From Bradyrhizobium sp. WSM1743 (GTDB taxonomy: Bacteria > Pseudomonadota > Alphaproteobacteria > Rhizobiales > Xanthobacteraceae): 64,000 nucleotides of DNA. The stretch covers positions 175 to 64,174 of the forward strand of contig NZ_AXAZ01000040.1 of the NCBI RefSeq assembly GCF_000473065.1, given 5' to 3'. Made by a program: the position numbers and the translations under genes. This document shows, in pieces, positions 1-8,225 of this stretch. Numbering within the stretch: position 1 is the first letter of the stretch; each line of letters opens with the position of its first letter. Below the pieces are notes generated by a model. That model saw only the letters and a program-made list of their open reading frames with translations, was not told the origin of the DNA and made no database searches.

Positions 1-275
1 TCCAGCGCGAGATTGCTCGGCACCTCGAAGATGAAGTAGCCGATGAAGAAGATGCCGGCGCCCCAGGAGAAGATCAGCGGCGTGAACTTCAGCTCGGCAT
101 TCATGGTCAGCGCAGCGAAGCCGAGATTGACGCGGTCGAGATAGGAGAAGAAGTAGGCCAGCACCAGGAACGGAATCAGACGCCAGGAGATGGCGCGGAT
201 CGTCGAGGTTTCGATGTCGCTCTTGCTGGCGCTCTTGGCACTGCCGGCGGAACCGGCATAGGTGGTCTGGCTCAT
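1..275 (-). CDS. MFS transporter, ACS-type, N-terminal part (runs off the window)
   Basis: The reverse strand reads from an ATG at 275 to the window edge with no stop. The first 91 residues hold a short Ser/Ala-rich lead, then a hydrophobic stretch ending in SYLDRVNLGFA, which is the typical first-helix signature of the anion:cation symporter (ACS) branch of the major facilitator superfamily. A second helix with GYFIFEVPSNL follows, also typical of that branch. These proteins import organic anions such as tartrate, phthalate or glucarate. The substrate cannot be told from this fragment. The gene is divergent from the DUF2809-type gene that starts near 343. The family call is firm; the rest of the protein lies outside the window. 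Confidence 0.85.
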   Translation of the reverse strand, partial: MSQTTYAGSAGSAKSASKSDIETSTIRAISWRLIPFLVLAYFFSYLDRVNLGFAALTMNAELKFTPLIFSWGAGIFFIGYFIFEVPSNLAL

Positions 276-342
276 GGCTTCCCCCCGGGTTGTTGCTTTT
301 GTGGGCTGAGTGGCGGTTTTGAGCATCGCGGGCAAAGAGTCA

Positions 343-783
343 ATGGAGCGAGCAATGCACGGAACGCAGCCGGATCAACCTGTTGCGCCGCTCCGGACAT
401 CGCTGCTCCGCGCCGCTCTCGCGCTCGCGGTGATCGTCTGCGGGCTGACGCTGCGCTGGTACGGCTTCCCGCTCGGGTTTCCGGCCTTCGTCGTGAAGTA
501 CGGCGGCTCGCTGCTGTGGGCCACGATGGTGTTTCTGCTCGTCGGAGTTTTGCTGCCGCGGCTCACTCAGGCACAGATCGCGGCGATCGCGCTGGTGATC
601 GCCATCGTCGTCGAGTTTTCGCGATTGGTGCATACGCCCTGGCTCGATGCATTCCGGTTGACCACGGCCGGCGCGCTGCTGTTGGGGCGGATCTTCTCGC
701 TGTGGAATCTCGTGGCCTACGTGATCGGGATTCTGTTCGGCGTCTGGATCGATCGGCTCGTCGCCCTGCGTAGGGTCGGTTAG
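343..783 (+). CDS. DUF2809-like small membrane protein
   Basis: About 146 residues with four hydrophobic segments. The stretch with the residues FPAFVVKYGGSLLWA, followed by LLPRLT and a later VVEFSRLVHTPWLD, resembles the DUF2809 family of integral membrane proteins of unknown function. A GTG at 310 would add 11 residues. I prefer the ATG at 343 because it sits after a weak AAAGAG and gives a conventional N-terminus, but the ATG at 355 is also possible. No function is known for the family. It is followed by an inverted-repeat element and then by a convergent gene, so it is probably transcribed alone. Confidence 0.65.
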   Translation: MERAMHGTQPDQPVAPLRTSLLRAALALAVIVCGLTLRWYGFPLGFPAFVVKYGGSLLWATMVFLLVGVLLPRLTQAQIAAIALVIAIVVEFSRLVHTPWLDAFRLTTAGALLLGRIFSLWNLVAYVIGILFGVWIDRLVALRRVG

Positions 784-815
784 CGTCCGCCGCAGCTCTA
801 AGAGCGAAGGCGAAA

Positions 816-915
816 GCGTAACCCACCACTTCTGCTTCCGAGTGGAAGGACCGCGGTGGGTTACGCCTTGCAGATTTCGCGTTGAGTGACCGCCGGTTTG
901 AATCGGCTAACCCAC
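816..915. repeat. Intergenic palindromic repeat with GCGTAACCCACC arms
   Basis: A perfect 12-bp inverted repeat is formed by GCGTAACCCACC at 816-827 and GGTGGGTTACGC at 855-866. A third related arm, GCTAACCCACC, lies around 905-915. It fills the space between two convergent genes and could fold in RNA. It resembles short dispersed repeats seen in Bradyrhizobium genomes; whether it is mobile or works as a terminator is not shown. Confidence 0.6.
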
Positions 916-924
916 CCTACGAAG

Positions 925-2097
925 TCACTCCGCCAATTGAAACCGCTGGAAGCGATCGAGCTCCTCTTCGATCTTCCGCTTCAGCTCCTTGCGTCCCGCC
1001 GTCTTCTTGCCCTGCCCGACCCAGGTCCATTTCTGCATCAACAGCTTCTTCGCCTGCCGATCTGTTTTGAGATCGAGCGCGGCGACGATCTCGTCGCCGA
1101 CCAGCACGGGCAGCGCGAAGTAGCCGAACTTGCGCTTGGCCTTCGGCACATAGGCTTCGAACAGGTGGTTGTAGCCGAAGATCAGCTTGGTGCGCTTGCG
1201 CTGGATGATCAGGGGATCGAACGGCGAAAGGATGTGGACGAGATCGGGCGACACCTCATGCGGCTCGAGCGCTGCGGGCGAGGCCCAATGCTCCTGCTTG
1301 CCGGCGCCATCGATCGTAACAGGCACGAGCTCGCCACGGCGAACGCGCGAGGCGATCAGGCGCGCGACCGGCTTCTTGCGCGGCGCGTCGAGATGGCAGA
1401 TCGAATCGAGGCTGACCACGCCCTGCGAGCGCAGCGCGCGGTCGAGCAGATAGGCCGTGATCTCCTTAGCCGAAGCCGGCTTCGGCAGCTTGTCCCAGCC
1501 GAAATGGCGCGTCATCAGCTCATAGGTCTTGAGCATGCCCTGGCGCTCGCTGATGGTCGCGGCGCCGGTGTAGAAGGCGAGCTGCAACGCCCGCTTCGAC
1601 GGCTTGCGGCTCTGCCACAGATGCTCCTTCTCGACGAGCACGTCGTCGTCGATGTCGCGGATCGTCAGCGGACCGGCACGCAGCAGCCGCATCACCTTGC
1701 GCGTGTCGGCCGGTTTCACCGAAGCAAACCATTTGTGCCCCTCGCGCCGATGCTCGTGCATCGCCGGCAGGAAGAAGCGGAAGTCGCTCGCCGGCACGTA
1801 GGACAGCGCATGCGTCCAGTATTCGAACACGCTCTTGTCGGTGCTTTGGGCTTGGCGCAGATCGGCGCGACGATAGGACGGAATGCGGCTGAACAGGATG
1901 TGGTGATGGCACCGCTCGATGACGTTGATGGTGTCGATCTGCACATAGCCGAGATGAGCGACCGCGTCCGCCACGGCCTGCGCTCCCTCGCCGAACGGGG
2001 CACGCTCGTCCAGCCGCTGGGCATGCAGCCAGATCTGCCGGGCCTGTGTCGTGGTGAGTGGAAGCTGCTTGGGCGTGCGGGACATTGCAGGTGGCAA
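925..2097 (-). CDS. YcaQ/AlkZ-like DNA glycosylase (winged-helix, HTH_42)
   Basis: A 390-residue protein with the layout of the YcaQ family: tandem winged-helix domains and a C-terminal barrel. Residues 51-57 read YVQIDTI, carrying the Q-x-D catalytic motif of YcaQ-type enzymes (Q53, D55), followed by IERCHHHILFSR. The C-terminal part has SPFDPLI, LFGYNHLFEAYVPKAKRKFGYF and a VALDLKTDRQ-like segment that are typical of the family. E. coli YcaQ unhooks interstrand crosslinks and removes N7-alkyl purines, so a role in alkylation or crosslink repair is likely. The length fits the family. A second Met four residues in is an alternative start. It is a single gene facing the one before it. Confidence 0.85.
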   Translation of the reverse strand: MPPAMSRTPKQLPLTTTQARQIWLHAQRLDERAPFGEGAQAVADAVAHLGYVQIDTINVIERCHHHILFSRIPSYRRADLRQAQSTDKSVFEYWTHALSYVPASDFRFFLPAMHEHRREGHKWFASVKPADTRKVMRLLRAGPLTIRDIDDDVLVEKEHLWQSRKPSKRALQLAFYTGAATISERQGMLKTYELMTRHFGWDKLPKPASAKEITAYLLDRALRSQGVVSLDSICHLDAPRKKPVARLIASRVRRGELVPVTIDGAGKQEHWASPAALEPHEVSPDLVHILSPFDPLIIQRKRTKLIFGYNHLFEAYVPKAKRKFGYFALPVLVGDEIVAALDLKTDRQAKKLLMQKWTWVGQGKKTAGRKELKRKIEEELDRFQRFQLAE

Positions 2098-2189
2098 TGT
2101 AGCGGGATTCGCGCTGAGGCAAACAAGGAAGGCAAAGAAAACCGCGCTGCCATCTGCTGACAGCGCGGTCGGTCAACGTACGGCCCAAA

Positions 2190-2435
2190 CTATTTCCCGC
2201 TCATCTTCTGCGCGTTCATGTAATGCTTGCAGGCGCCGCGCATATTGCCTTTGCTCATCTCGGTGTTGGCTGCGGCCATTTCCTTGGCCATCGCCTGTTT
2301 GCCGGGCGAATCCACGGTTCCCATCGCGGTCATCGCCTTGCCGATCGCCTCGCCTGTGCAGGGCTGCATCTTTGCCGCAGAAGCCGGCGAGGCCGCGAGC
2401 GCGGCGAGCAGAGCGGCCGAAAGCAACATCTTCAT
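2190..2435 (-). CDS. Small exported hypothetical protein (81 aa)
   Basis: A short gene with a strong GGAGGAGA ribosome-binding site just before the ATG at 2435. Residues 1-21 form a clear signal peptide ending in ASA. The mature part is Met- and Ala-rich with two cysteines, in MQPCTGEAIGKA and GACKHYMNAQ, which could form a disulfide in the periplasm. The reading frame stays open further upstream, but only this start has a good ribosome-binding site and signal peptide. I do not recognise a named family. The pattern is that of small conserved periplasmic proteins of Bradyrhizobium. Confidence 0.7.
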   Translation of the reverse strand: MKMLLSAALLAALAASPASAAKMQPCTGEAIGKAMTAMGTVDSPGKQAMAKEMAAANTEMSKGNMRGACKHYMNAQKMSGK

Positions 2436-2554
2436 CGAATGTCTCCTCCGTGGAACAAAACCGGCGCCATGCCGGCCAACACACGAGCCATTCTTCAGCG
2501 ACAAGTTTTCAGGGAGAAGACATTTCGTTGCTGCGCCGCAGCGCCACCCCCCTA

Positions 2555-2758
2555 TTAGCGTGCGGCTTTTGGGCGCTCCCCGATGGTTCCGGTCGCGACG
2601 TCCGGCTCGCACACGGCCTTGCCACGCCCCTCTGCCTGGCAGCGATAAACACTGCGAGTGAGGCGGTCGACCAGCCACATGTTCTCGTCGGTCGGCCCTT
2701 CGACCCCGACATAGCGGGAGGTCAGCCCCGTAATCAGCATCGACAGCAGGATTGCCAA
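2555..2758 (-). CDS. Small membrane-anchored hypothetical protein (67 aa)
   Basis: A 67-residue frame starting at a TTG at 2758 with a GAGG about ten bases upstream; an ATG at residue 7 is an alternative. A short hydrophobic N-terminus (LLSMLITGL) is followed by a soluble tail with DENMWLVDRLTRSVYRCQAEGRGKAVCEP. The two cysteines and the DRLTxSVYRCQ pattern look like a conserved small rhizobial protein, but I cannot name the family. The CRP-type box at 2787-2802 lies 29 bp upstream of this start, so it may share regulation with the OmpA-like gene on the other strand. Confidence 0.5.
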   Translation of the reverse strand: MAILLSMLITGLTSRYVGVEGPTDENMWLVDRLTRSVYRCQAEGRGKAVCEPDVATGTIGERPKAAR

Positions 2759-2786
2759 AAGAGTGACCTCGGCTCGCAGTTTCGAA

Positions 2787-2802
2787 TGTGACCAAGATCA
2801 CA
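2787..2802. promoter_or_regulatory. CRP-type operator, perfect TGTGA-N6-TCACA
   Basis: The sequence TGTGACCAAGATCACA matches both half-sites of the CRP/FNR-superfamily consensus of the CRP class without mismatch. It lies 72 bp upstream of the OmpA-like gene start on the plus strand and 29 bp upstream of the small gene on the minus strand. Which Crp/Fnr paralogue would bind is unknown. Confidence 0.6.
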
Positions 2803-2873
2803 TCAGCGCCGTTGAACCTGCCCTAGCCTCGCAGCATCAAATCGCCATAAGGCGTAACAGCGAGGATACGACA

Positions 2874-3515
2874 ATGACCCGTTTTGATAAGTTCTTTGGA
2901 CTGAAGGCGATAACGCTCTCCGCAGCCCTGTCGATGACGGCGGGCCTTGCGCTGGCCGGCGACAACAACATCTCCGCCGGCCAGATCGTCGATGCACTGA
3001 AGCCGAAGCCGGCGACCCGCGGCCTCTCCGTCGGTCCGCAGGCCGACACGACCGCGCAGGCCAAGGAAGCGACCTTCCTGAACACCGTGCGCAACCGCTC
3101 GACCCGGTCGCTCTCGACGGGCGAGCGCGAGCAGATCGCCGAGCTCGCCGCGACCAAGCCGAAGATCGATCTGGAGATCCAGTTCGACTACAACTCGGCT
3201 GACATCGCCAAGACGTCGGTGGCCTCGGTGCAGGCGCTCGGCAAGGCCCTGTCAGATCCGGCGCTCAAGGGCTCGACTTTCGTGGTCGCCGGCCACACCG
3301 ACGCGATCGGCGGCGAAGAGTACAATCAAGGGCTCTCCGAACGGCGCGCCGACACCATCAAGAAGTACCTGGTGCAGAACTACGGCCTCAACGGCAACGA
3401 TCTCGTCACCGTCGGCTACGGCAAGACCAAGCTGAAGGATGCCGTCAACGGCGCCGACCCGATCAACCGCCGCGTCCAGGTCGTGAACATGGACACCAAG
3501 ACCGCGGCGAAATAA
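2874..3515 (+). CDS. OmpA family protein, peptidoglycan-binding
   Basis: A 213-residue exported protein. The ATG at 2874 follows GAGGAT and opens a signal peptide ending in GLALA, so I discard the longer frame that starts at 2763. After a linker, residues about 95-210 form an OmpA C-terminal domain: IQFDYNSADI, then VVAGHTDAIGGEEYN, then LSERRADTIKKYL, then TVGYGKTK and a final NRRVQVV. The HTDxxG and LSxxRA residues are those that hold the diaminopimelate of peptidoglycan. There is no barrel domain, so it is a periplasmic or lipid-free wall-binding protein. A hairpin at 3542-3570 ends the transcript. Confidence 0.88.
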   Translation: MTRFDKFFGLKAITLSAALSMTAGLALAGDNNISAGQIVDALKPKPATRGLSVGPQADTTAQAKEATFLNTVRNRSTRSLSTGEREQIAELAATKPKIDLEIQFDYNSADIAKTSVASVQALGKALSDPALKGSTFVVAGHTDAIGGEEYNQGLSERRADTIKKYLVQNYGLNGNDLVTVGYGKTKLKDAVNGADPINRRVQVVNMDTKTAAK

Positions 3516-3541
3516 ATTCAAGTACGTTGTCGCAAGCAGCA

Positions 3542-3570
3542 CGCCGCCTGCCCTCCCCCGGCAGGCGGCG
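3542..3570. terminator. Hairpin between convergent genes
   Basis: CGCCGCCTGCC at 3542-3552 pairs perfectly with GGCAGGCGGCG at 3560-3570 across a 7-base C-rich loop. It lies between two convergent stops (3515 and 3574) and can end transcription from both sides, although neither side has a clear T tract. Confidence 0.65.
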
Positions 3571-3573
3571 CTG

Positions 3574-4947
3574 TCATATCCAGCTTTGGAACAGCATCAG
3601 CCGGTTGAAGGTCCTCATTGAGGTGCCGACGAACGCTGCGGAAATCGGCAGCATGATTGCAAAGCCGGCCGCGGCGACGCCGACATAGGCCCACAGCAGC
3701 CAGCGTGGCAACCCATTGCGGCGCAGCACATAGACCAGCGCCAGGGACGCCGCAGTGGCGGCCGGCAGGTAGTAATAGATGAAGCCCAGGGTGCGCGGCA
3801 GCAACGCCCAGGCGAGCCAGGGACCGAAATAGAATGCCGCGATCAGGAATGCGTCCCAGCGCCGCGCCGCGATGAAATCTCGCAGCACCACGACGAGCGC
3901 GAGCAGCGCCGGCCACGCTACCAGCGGGTTGCCGAGGAAGACGATCGCAGCGACGTGGTCCTCCGCCGTCTTGTCGAACAGGAACCACACCGGGCGCGCG
4001 AGCAACGGCCAGGATGGCCACGCGCTCATATAGGTGTGGCCGGCGATGGCCGTCGTGGTGTTGTCAGCAAAGATCCGCCGCTGCGCCTCGATCAAATCCG
4101 GCAGCGACAATCCGTAGAGCGGGACGAAAGCGGCCAGATAAGCCACCGTCGGCAGGACGGCGAAGCAGAGCGCGACATGATGCGGCTTCAGGCCCGGCCA
4201 AAGCTCCGGCCGGTACCAGTCGTCCGGCTTGGGGTCTGCGAACAGCGTGCGCCAGCCCTGCATCAAGCGGATCACCGCAACGATGACGATGCAGACGCCA
4301 AGCGGAAACAAGCCGCTCCATTTGCAGGCTGCAGCACAGCCGAACAGGCTGCCCGCGAGCGCAAACATCGCCTGCGGCCGCTCTCTGCGAAACCCATGCA
4401 TGAAGGCGGCGGTCGCGAGCAGGCCGAGGCCGAGCGCAAAGATGTCGAGCATGGCGATGCGCGCCTGCACATAGACCATCTGGTTGAAACCAGCGATCAG
4501 CGCCGCCGCGATCGCAGGCCCCTGCGCGGAAAACAGCGCGAGGCCGCACAGATAGATCGCGACGATCGCGAGCGCGCCGAACACTGTCGCGGGATAACGC
4601 CAGCCAAGCGCGTTGTCGCCGAAGGTTGCGATCGATGCCGCGATCAGCTCCTTGGCCAATGGCGGATGCATCGGATTGAGCATCGGCTGCGACATCGCGG
4701 GCGCCAGCATCTGGCGCGCCGCCGGCACGTAATGCACCTCGTCGAAGACAAATTTTTCCGGTGTGGTGAGACCGATCAGCAGCGCCAGATGGGCAACCAG
4801 GAAAATCGCGACAGCAATCACTGTGCTCCGCGACAGCTTTGGAGCTGCAGGCGATTCAAGCGTCTTTAGTTCGGCTGTTCTGCGTGGCAAATCTGCTTCA
4901 CCGCGGGGAATAGACTGGTTCTGGTCATTGAACGCATTCTGCCGCAA
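3574..4947 (-). CDS. PMT/ArnT-like membrane glycosyltransferase (GT39-type)
   Basis: A 457-residue polytopic protein with about ten hydrophobic helices. The first external loop holds KFVFDEVHYVPAARQML, carrying the acidic DE pair required in protein O-mannosyltransferases, and NPMHPPLAKELIA follows, which is a strong GT39/PMT signature. Members transfer a sugar from a polyprenyl-phosphate donor to protein or lipid at the outer face of the inner membrane; the acceptor here is unknown. The reading frame starts with TTG at 4947, and no in-frame ATG occurs before the first helix, so the start is uncertain. It is divergent from the FecR-type gene. Confidence 0.82.
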   Translation of the reverse strand: MRQNAFNDQNQSIPRGEADLPRRTAELKTLESPAAPKLSRSTVIAVAIFLVAHLALLIGLTTPEKFVFDEVHYVPAARQMLAPAMSQPMLNPMHPPLAKELIAASIATFGDNALGWRYPATVFGALAIVAIYLCGLALFSAQGPAIAAALIAGFNQMVYVQARIAMLDIFALGLGLLATAAFMHGFRRERPQAMFALAGSLFGCAAACKWSGLFPLGVCIVIVAVIRLMQGWRTLFADPKPDDWYRPELWPGLKPHHVALCFAVLPTVAYLAAFVPLYGLSLPDLIEAQRRIFADNTTTAIAGHTYMSAWPSWPLLARPVWFLFDKTAEDHVAAIVFLGNPLVAWPALLALVVVLRDFIAARRWDAFLIAAFYFGPWLAWALLPRTLGFIYYYLPAATAASLALVYVLRRNGLPRWLLWAYVGVAAAGFAIMLPISAAFVGTSMRTFNRLMLFQSWI

Positions 4948-5051
4948 CTGTGACTAAGCATGACGCACGTCCCGCGCCGCTTGTGATAATTCCGCCACAT
5001 CAGAAGCGCGCGCGATCCGGTACGATCAGGGACACATCGATCGGTTGCGAA

Positions 5052-5753
5052 ATGAATTTGCGTTTTTGGCTTTTCCCCACACTGCTCACGGCCGCAATCT
5101 GCGCAGGCCCTTGCGCGCAGGCGCAGACGCGCGTCGGCGAGGCCGTCGTGATCCAGAACGAAGTGGTGCGGGTGGCCGCGACCACGACGCCGATCAGCGT
5201 CGGCGACAGCATGCTGCGCGACGAGACCGTGCGGACCGGCGCCGACAGCGCGGCGCGTTTCGTGATGGCGGACAGCACCAACCTGTCCCTCGGGCCGAGC
5301 GCCACGCTGAAGCTCGACCGCACCGTCTTCAACGACGAGCACAGCTATCGCGACGTCGCGATCCGCATGACCACCGGCGCCTTCCGCTTCGTCACCGGAC
5401 ACTCCGACAAGGCCGCCTACAAGATCACGACGCCGCTCGCGACCATCGGCGTGCGCGGCACCACGCTCGACATTCTCTCGCAGCGCGGGCGCTCCGTGGT
5501 GGTGCTTCAGGACGGCGCGGCCAGCGTCTGCACGAAGAGCTCGCAGTGCGTGCAACTCACCCAGCCCGGCGACACCGCGATCATCACCTCGACCGGCGGC
5601 AAGGTGAGCATCACCAGGACCAACACGCCGCCCTGGACCTTCGCCGCCAACTGCGCCGCGAGCGCCGGGTTGTGCGCGGTCAACCAGTACGCCGGCGCCT
5701 CGCCGACCATCACGCCCGCCGTCCAGGACGACGGCATGCTGTGCGGGCGCTGA
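5052..5753 (+). CDS. FecR-domain exported protein
   Basis: A 233-residue protein beginning with a signal peptide ending at AQA. Residues about 25-165 form a FecR domain: VGEAVVIQNEV near the start, VRTGADSAARFVMADSTNLSLGP, then GAFRFVTGHSDKAAYKITTPLATIGVRGTTLDI. Unlike true FecR anti-sigma regulators it lacks an N-terminal cytoplasmic part and has an export signal, so a periplasmic or surface role is more likely. The C-terminal part has five cysteines (in VCTKSSQC, NCAAS, LCAV and the final CGR). The next gene starts two bases after its stop, so the two are co-translated and probably act together. Confidence 0.82.
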   Translation: MNLRFWLFPTLLTAAICAGPCAQAQTRVGEAVVIQNEVVRVAATTTPISVGDSMLRDETVRTGADSAARFVMADSTNLSLGPSATLKLDRTVFNDEHSYRDVAIRMTTGAFRFVTGHSDKAAYKITTPLATIGVRGTTLDILSQRGRSVVVLQDGAASVCTKSSQCVQLTQPGDTAIITSTGGKVSITRTNTPPWTFAANCAASAGLCAVNQYAGASPTITPAVQDDGMLCGR

Positions 5754-5755
5754 CG

Positions 5756-6910
5756 ATGGCGAAATTCAACGTCCGGCGCCTCATCCTTGCCGCTGCGCTG
5801 ACCGCTGCTGCGGCGTTTGCGCTTGTCACGTTCAATGCCCGCTCGGCGGCCGCGCAGGCGTCGGAGTGCGGGTCCGAGTGCGGTGAACCAGGTCCCAGTC
5901 CGTCCCCGACCTATTCTCCGTCGCCGTCTCCGTCACCCACTCCGACTCCCTCCCCGTCGCCGAGCCCCCATCCGTCGCCTTCACCGAGCCCGTATCCTCC
6001 GCCGTCCGGACCGACCGGCGCGGATTCCAGCGGCAATTCGATCGGCGGCCTCGCGGGTCAGCGCTTCAACCAGATGATCACCAACCGGGTGCTCGGCACG
6101 GTGCTGCTCGGTGTCAACGAGCAGGTCAATTGCAGCGACTGCATCAGCGCATTCGGCTCGGCCGGCTCGTTCTCGGCCGGCATCCACGGCCGCAAGGAGC
6201 TGACCAACAATCTGTCGCTGCTCGCCGGCATCGCCTACACGCATTACAACGAGGGCGGCTACAAGATCACGAGCGCACCGATCGGCGCTTTTGCGCTACG
6301 CTATGACTTCACCGACTGGGGCTCGTCGCGCCCGTTCTTCGATGTCGGCACCATCCTGACGCCGTGGGAGAAGGCACGCTACACGCGCAGCTACAACACC
6401 AGTCTCGGCCCGGTCAGTGTCACGAGTTCGACCAACGCCTCGAACTACGCCGTCTACGGACGCGCCGGCTGGATGAGCCGTCTCTCGCCGCGCGACGAGG
6501 TCGCGGCCTCGATCGAGGTCTGGCAGCTCTGGCAACGCGTGTCGGGCTACACCGACAGTGCGGTGGCGTTCAATCCATTCGACGCCAGCATCGCGACCGG
6601 CACCGATCGCACCAGCCTCGTCAAGATCGGCGGCCAGTGGACGCATCTCTACGGCAGCAACATCGAGGCCAACATCAATGGCGGCTGGGTGCAGTCGTTT
6701 GCCGGCCATAGCGGCATCGTCGCCACAGTGACCGGCAACGGCGTGGTGGTGCCGACCATGGGCAACCAGGGCTGGTTCGAATATGGCGGCCGCCTCGGCT
6801 TCCGCGTGCAGAAGGGCTGGATCGTGGACCTGTTCGCCAACGGCACGCTGGGCCCGCAGCCGGTGGGCAACACCATCCATGGCGGCGTGGGGCTGAGGAT
6901 TAATTATTAG
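5756..6910 (+). CDS. Outer-membrane beta-barrel protein with Pro/Ser-rich linker
   Basis: A 384-residue exported protein with a signal peptide ending near AAAQA. Residues about 44-88 are a low-complexity run of Pro-Ser/Thr pairs with Cys just before it (ECGSECGEPG). The remaining 290 residues have alternating hydrophobic and polar strands, many Gly/Asn/Tyr turns, and end in GGVGLRINY, with the aromatic C-terminal residue that outer-membrane barrels need for insertion. It looks like an autotransporter-type barrel domain without a large passenger. It lies two bases after the FecR-domain gene. The frame remains open back through that gene, but the signal peptide and ATG at 5756 mark the real start. 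Confidence 0.75.
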   Translation: MAKFNVRRLILAAALTAAAAFALVTFNARSAAAQASECGSECGEPGPSPSPTYSPSPSPSPTPTPSPSPSPHPSPSPSPYPPPSGPTGADSSGNSIGGLAGQRFNQMITNRVLGTVLLGVNEQVNCSDCISAFGSAGSFSAGIHGRKELTNNLSLLAGIAYTHYNEGGYKITSAPIGAFALRYDFTDWGSSRPFFDVGTILTPWEKARYTRSYNTSLGPVSVTSSTNASNYAVYGRAGWMSRLSPRDEVAASIEVWQLWQRVSGYTDSAVAFNPFDASIATGTDRTSLVKIGGQWTHLYGSNIEANINGGWVQSFAGHSGIVATVTGNGVVVPTMGNQGWFEYGGRLGFRVQKGWIVDLFANGTLGPQPVGNTIHGGVGLRINY

Positions 6911-6936
6911 CAGCGAGGTCTCACCTCACATCTCGC

Positions 6937-7106
6937 TGTCATGCCCCGGCTTGCCGTCTTCGCTGAAGCTTCGCCGGCCGAGCGCCCTTGTAGGCCCGGC
7001 GTATCCTAGCGGAGCCGGGACCAGGGGCATCCAGTACGCCGTGGCCTATCAGTTCAATCACTTCGTCTCGGAGTACTTCATCGCCCGGTCAAGCCGGGCG
7101 ATGACA
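6937..7106. repeat. Palindromic intergenic element, TGTCAT...ATGACA frame
   Basis: Outer arms begin TGTCATGCCCCGGCTTG and end CAAGCCGGGCGATGACA, with GCATCCAGTACGCC inside. The same frame recurs at 24144-24259 and 29563-29666, so this is a dispersed, non-coding hairpin family. The left half has an extra insert compared with the copy at 24144. Confidence 0.7.
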
Positions 7107-7133
7107 CCAAGTATGTGGAGAGACACAGCCGTC

Positions 7134-7622
7134 TCACGCCGCCGACTTGCCCTCGAACGCACGACGCAGGGTTTCGACATCCAGCTTCACCATCTTCATC
7201 ATGGCCTGGATCGCGCGCGCCGCCGCGGCCTTATCGGGGCTCGACAGGAATTCGAACATCACTTTCGGCACCACCTGCCAGGCCACGCCCCAGCGGTCCC
7301 TGACCCAGCCGCACTTCTCCTCCTTGCCGCCATGGGTAAGGAACGCGTTCCAGACGCTGTCGACCTGGGCCTGGTCGTCGCAATGGATCATCAGCGAGAT
7401 CGCGTGAGTGTACTCCATCTTCATGCCGCCGTTGAGCGCGACCAGAGGCTGCCCGGCCACCTGGAACTCGACGACGAGCACCGAGCCTTCCTTGCCGGAG
7501 GGGCCGTCCGAAACGTTGCGCTGGACGTGCGTGATCTCCGAATTCGGGAGCAGCGAGACGTAGAATTTTGCTGCGTCCTCGGCATCGCCGTCGAACCACA
7601 TGCAGGGCACGAGCTTGGACAT
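7134..7622 (-). CDS. VOC family protein, PhnB-like
   Basis: A 162-residue protein of the PhnB/3-dmu-9_3-mt type within the vicinal-oxygen-chelate fold. It shows the usual opening KLVPCMWFDGDAEDAAKFYVSLLPNSEI, the central GGMKMEYTHAISLMIHCDDQAQVDSVWNAFL, and the late CGWVRDRWGVAWQVVP. Despite an old methyltransferase label, this family has no shown methyltransferase activity and its substrates are unknown. It precedes no obvious pathway genes. The VOC gene upstream on the same strand (7659-8087) ends 36 bases before it, suggesting a two-gene transcript. Confidence 0.85.
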   Translation of the reverse strand: MSKLVPCMWFDGDAEDAAKFYVSLLPNSEITHVQRNVSDGPSGKEGSVLVVEFQVAGQPLVALNGGMKMEYTHAISLMIHCDDQAQVDSVWNAFLTHGGKEEKCGWVRDRWGVAWQVVPKVMFEFLSSPDKAAAARAIQAMMKMVKLDVETLRRAFEGKSAA

Positions 7623-7658
7623 CGTGAATGCTCCTCTTCAGGTCTTGACGGGCTTGAA

Positions 7659-8087
7659 TCAGGCGTTCGCCAGGTCGGGCTGCAGAGGCGCAGCCGCGAG
7701 GTCCATCCAGTTCACACCCCACATATGGCCATCCGGATCCTCGAAGCTGCGGCCGTACATGAAGCTGTATTCGTCCTTCGGGCTGGGATCGGCCACCCCG
7801 CCGGCCGCCTCGGCCTTGGCGACGATTTCGTCAACGTCGTCACGGCCGTCCGCGGACAGGCAGAGCAGCACCTGGTTCGAGGTCCTGGCATCCGCGATCG
7901 GCTTCGGCGTGAACTGGCGAAATTTGTCGTGGGTCGTGAGCATGACGTAGATGGCCTCGGAAAAGGCCATGCAGGACGCCGTGTCGTCGCAAAATTGCGG
8001 ATTCTTGACCGCGCCGACGGCCTCGTAGAAGGCGGTCGCGCGCTTCAGGTCGGTCACCGGCAGGCTGACGAAGATCATCTTGGGCAT
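7659..8087 (-). CDS. VOC family glyoxalase-like protein
   Basis: A 142-residue single-module VOC protein. The ATG at 8087 follows AAGGAG at good spacing; the upstream extension to 8138 has no such site. Features include MIFVSLPVTDLKRATAFYEAVG at the start, FSEAIYVMLTTHDKFRQF in the middle, and FEDPDGHMWGVNWMD at the end, where the E and H positions fit metal binding. Proteins of this kind include lyases and antibiotic-binding proteins; the reaction is not predictable. It lies just upstream of the PhnB-like gene, in the same direction. Confidence 0.85.
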   Translation of the reverse strand: MPKMIFVSLPVTDLKRATAFYEAVGAVKNPQFCDDTASCMAFSEAIYVMLTTHDKFRQFTPKPIADARTSNQVLLCLSADGRDDVDEIVAKAEAAGGVADPSPKDEYSFMYGRSFEDPDGHMWGVNWMDLAAAPLQPDLANA

Positions 8088-8225
8088 CGGACGCTCCTTG
8101 GCGGGGTTCTGCCCAAGGACGGACCAGCTGGCGGCCATCCGACACGGCTTCCGACAATTATATTTTATATTTGGGACCCCGATCCGCGGGGTTCTGCCGC
8201 ACCGCCCCCGCGCCCCTGAAGAGCC

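Noticed and set aside
886..2160. A 424-residue open frame on the plus strand
   Set aside because: It is antisense to the YcaQ-like gene, has no family pattern, and arises from high-GC codon bias.
5045..6910. A single 621-residue frame that would fuse an upstream segment to the barrel protein
   Set aside because: The first half is the FecR gene read in the wrong frame (Arg/His-rich). The ATG at 5756 has a clear signal peptide.
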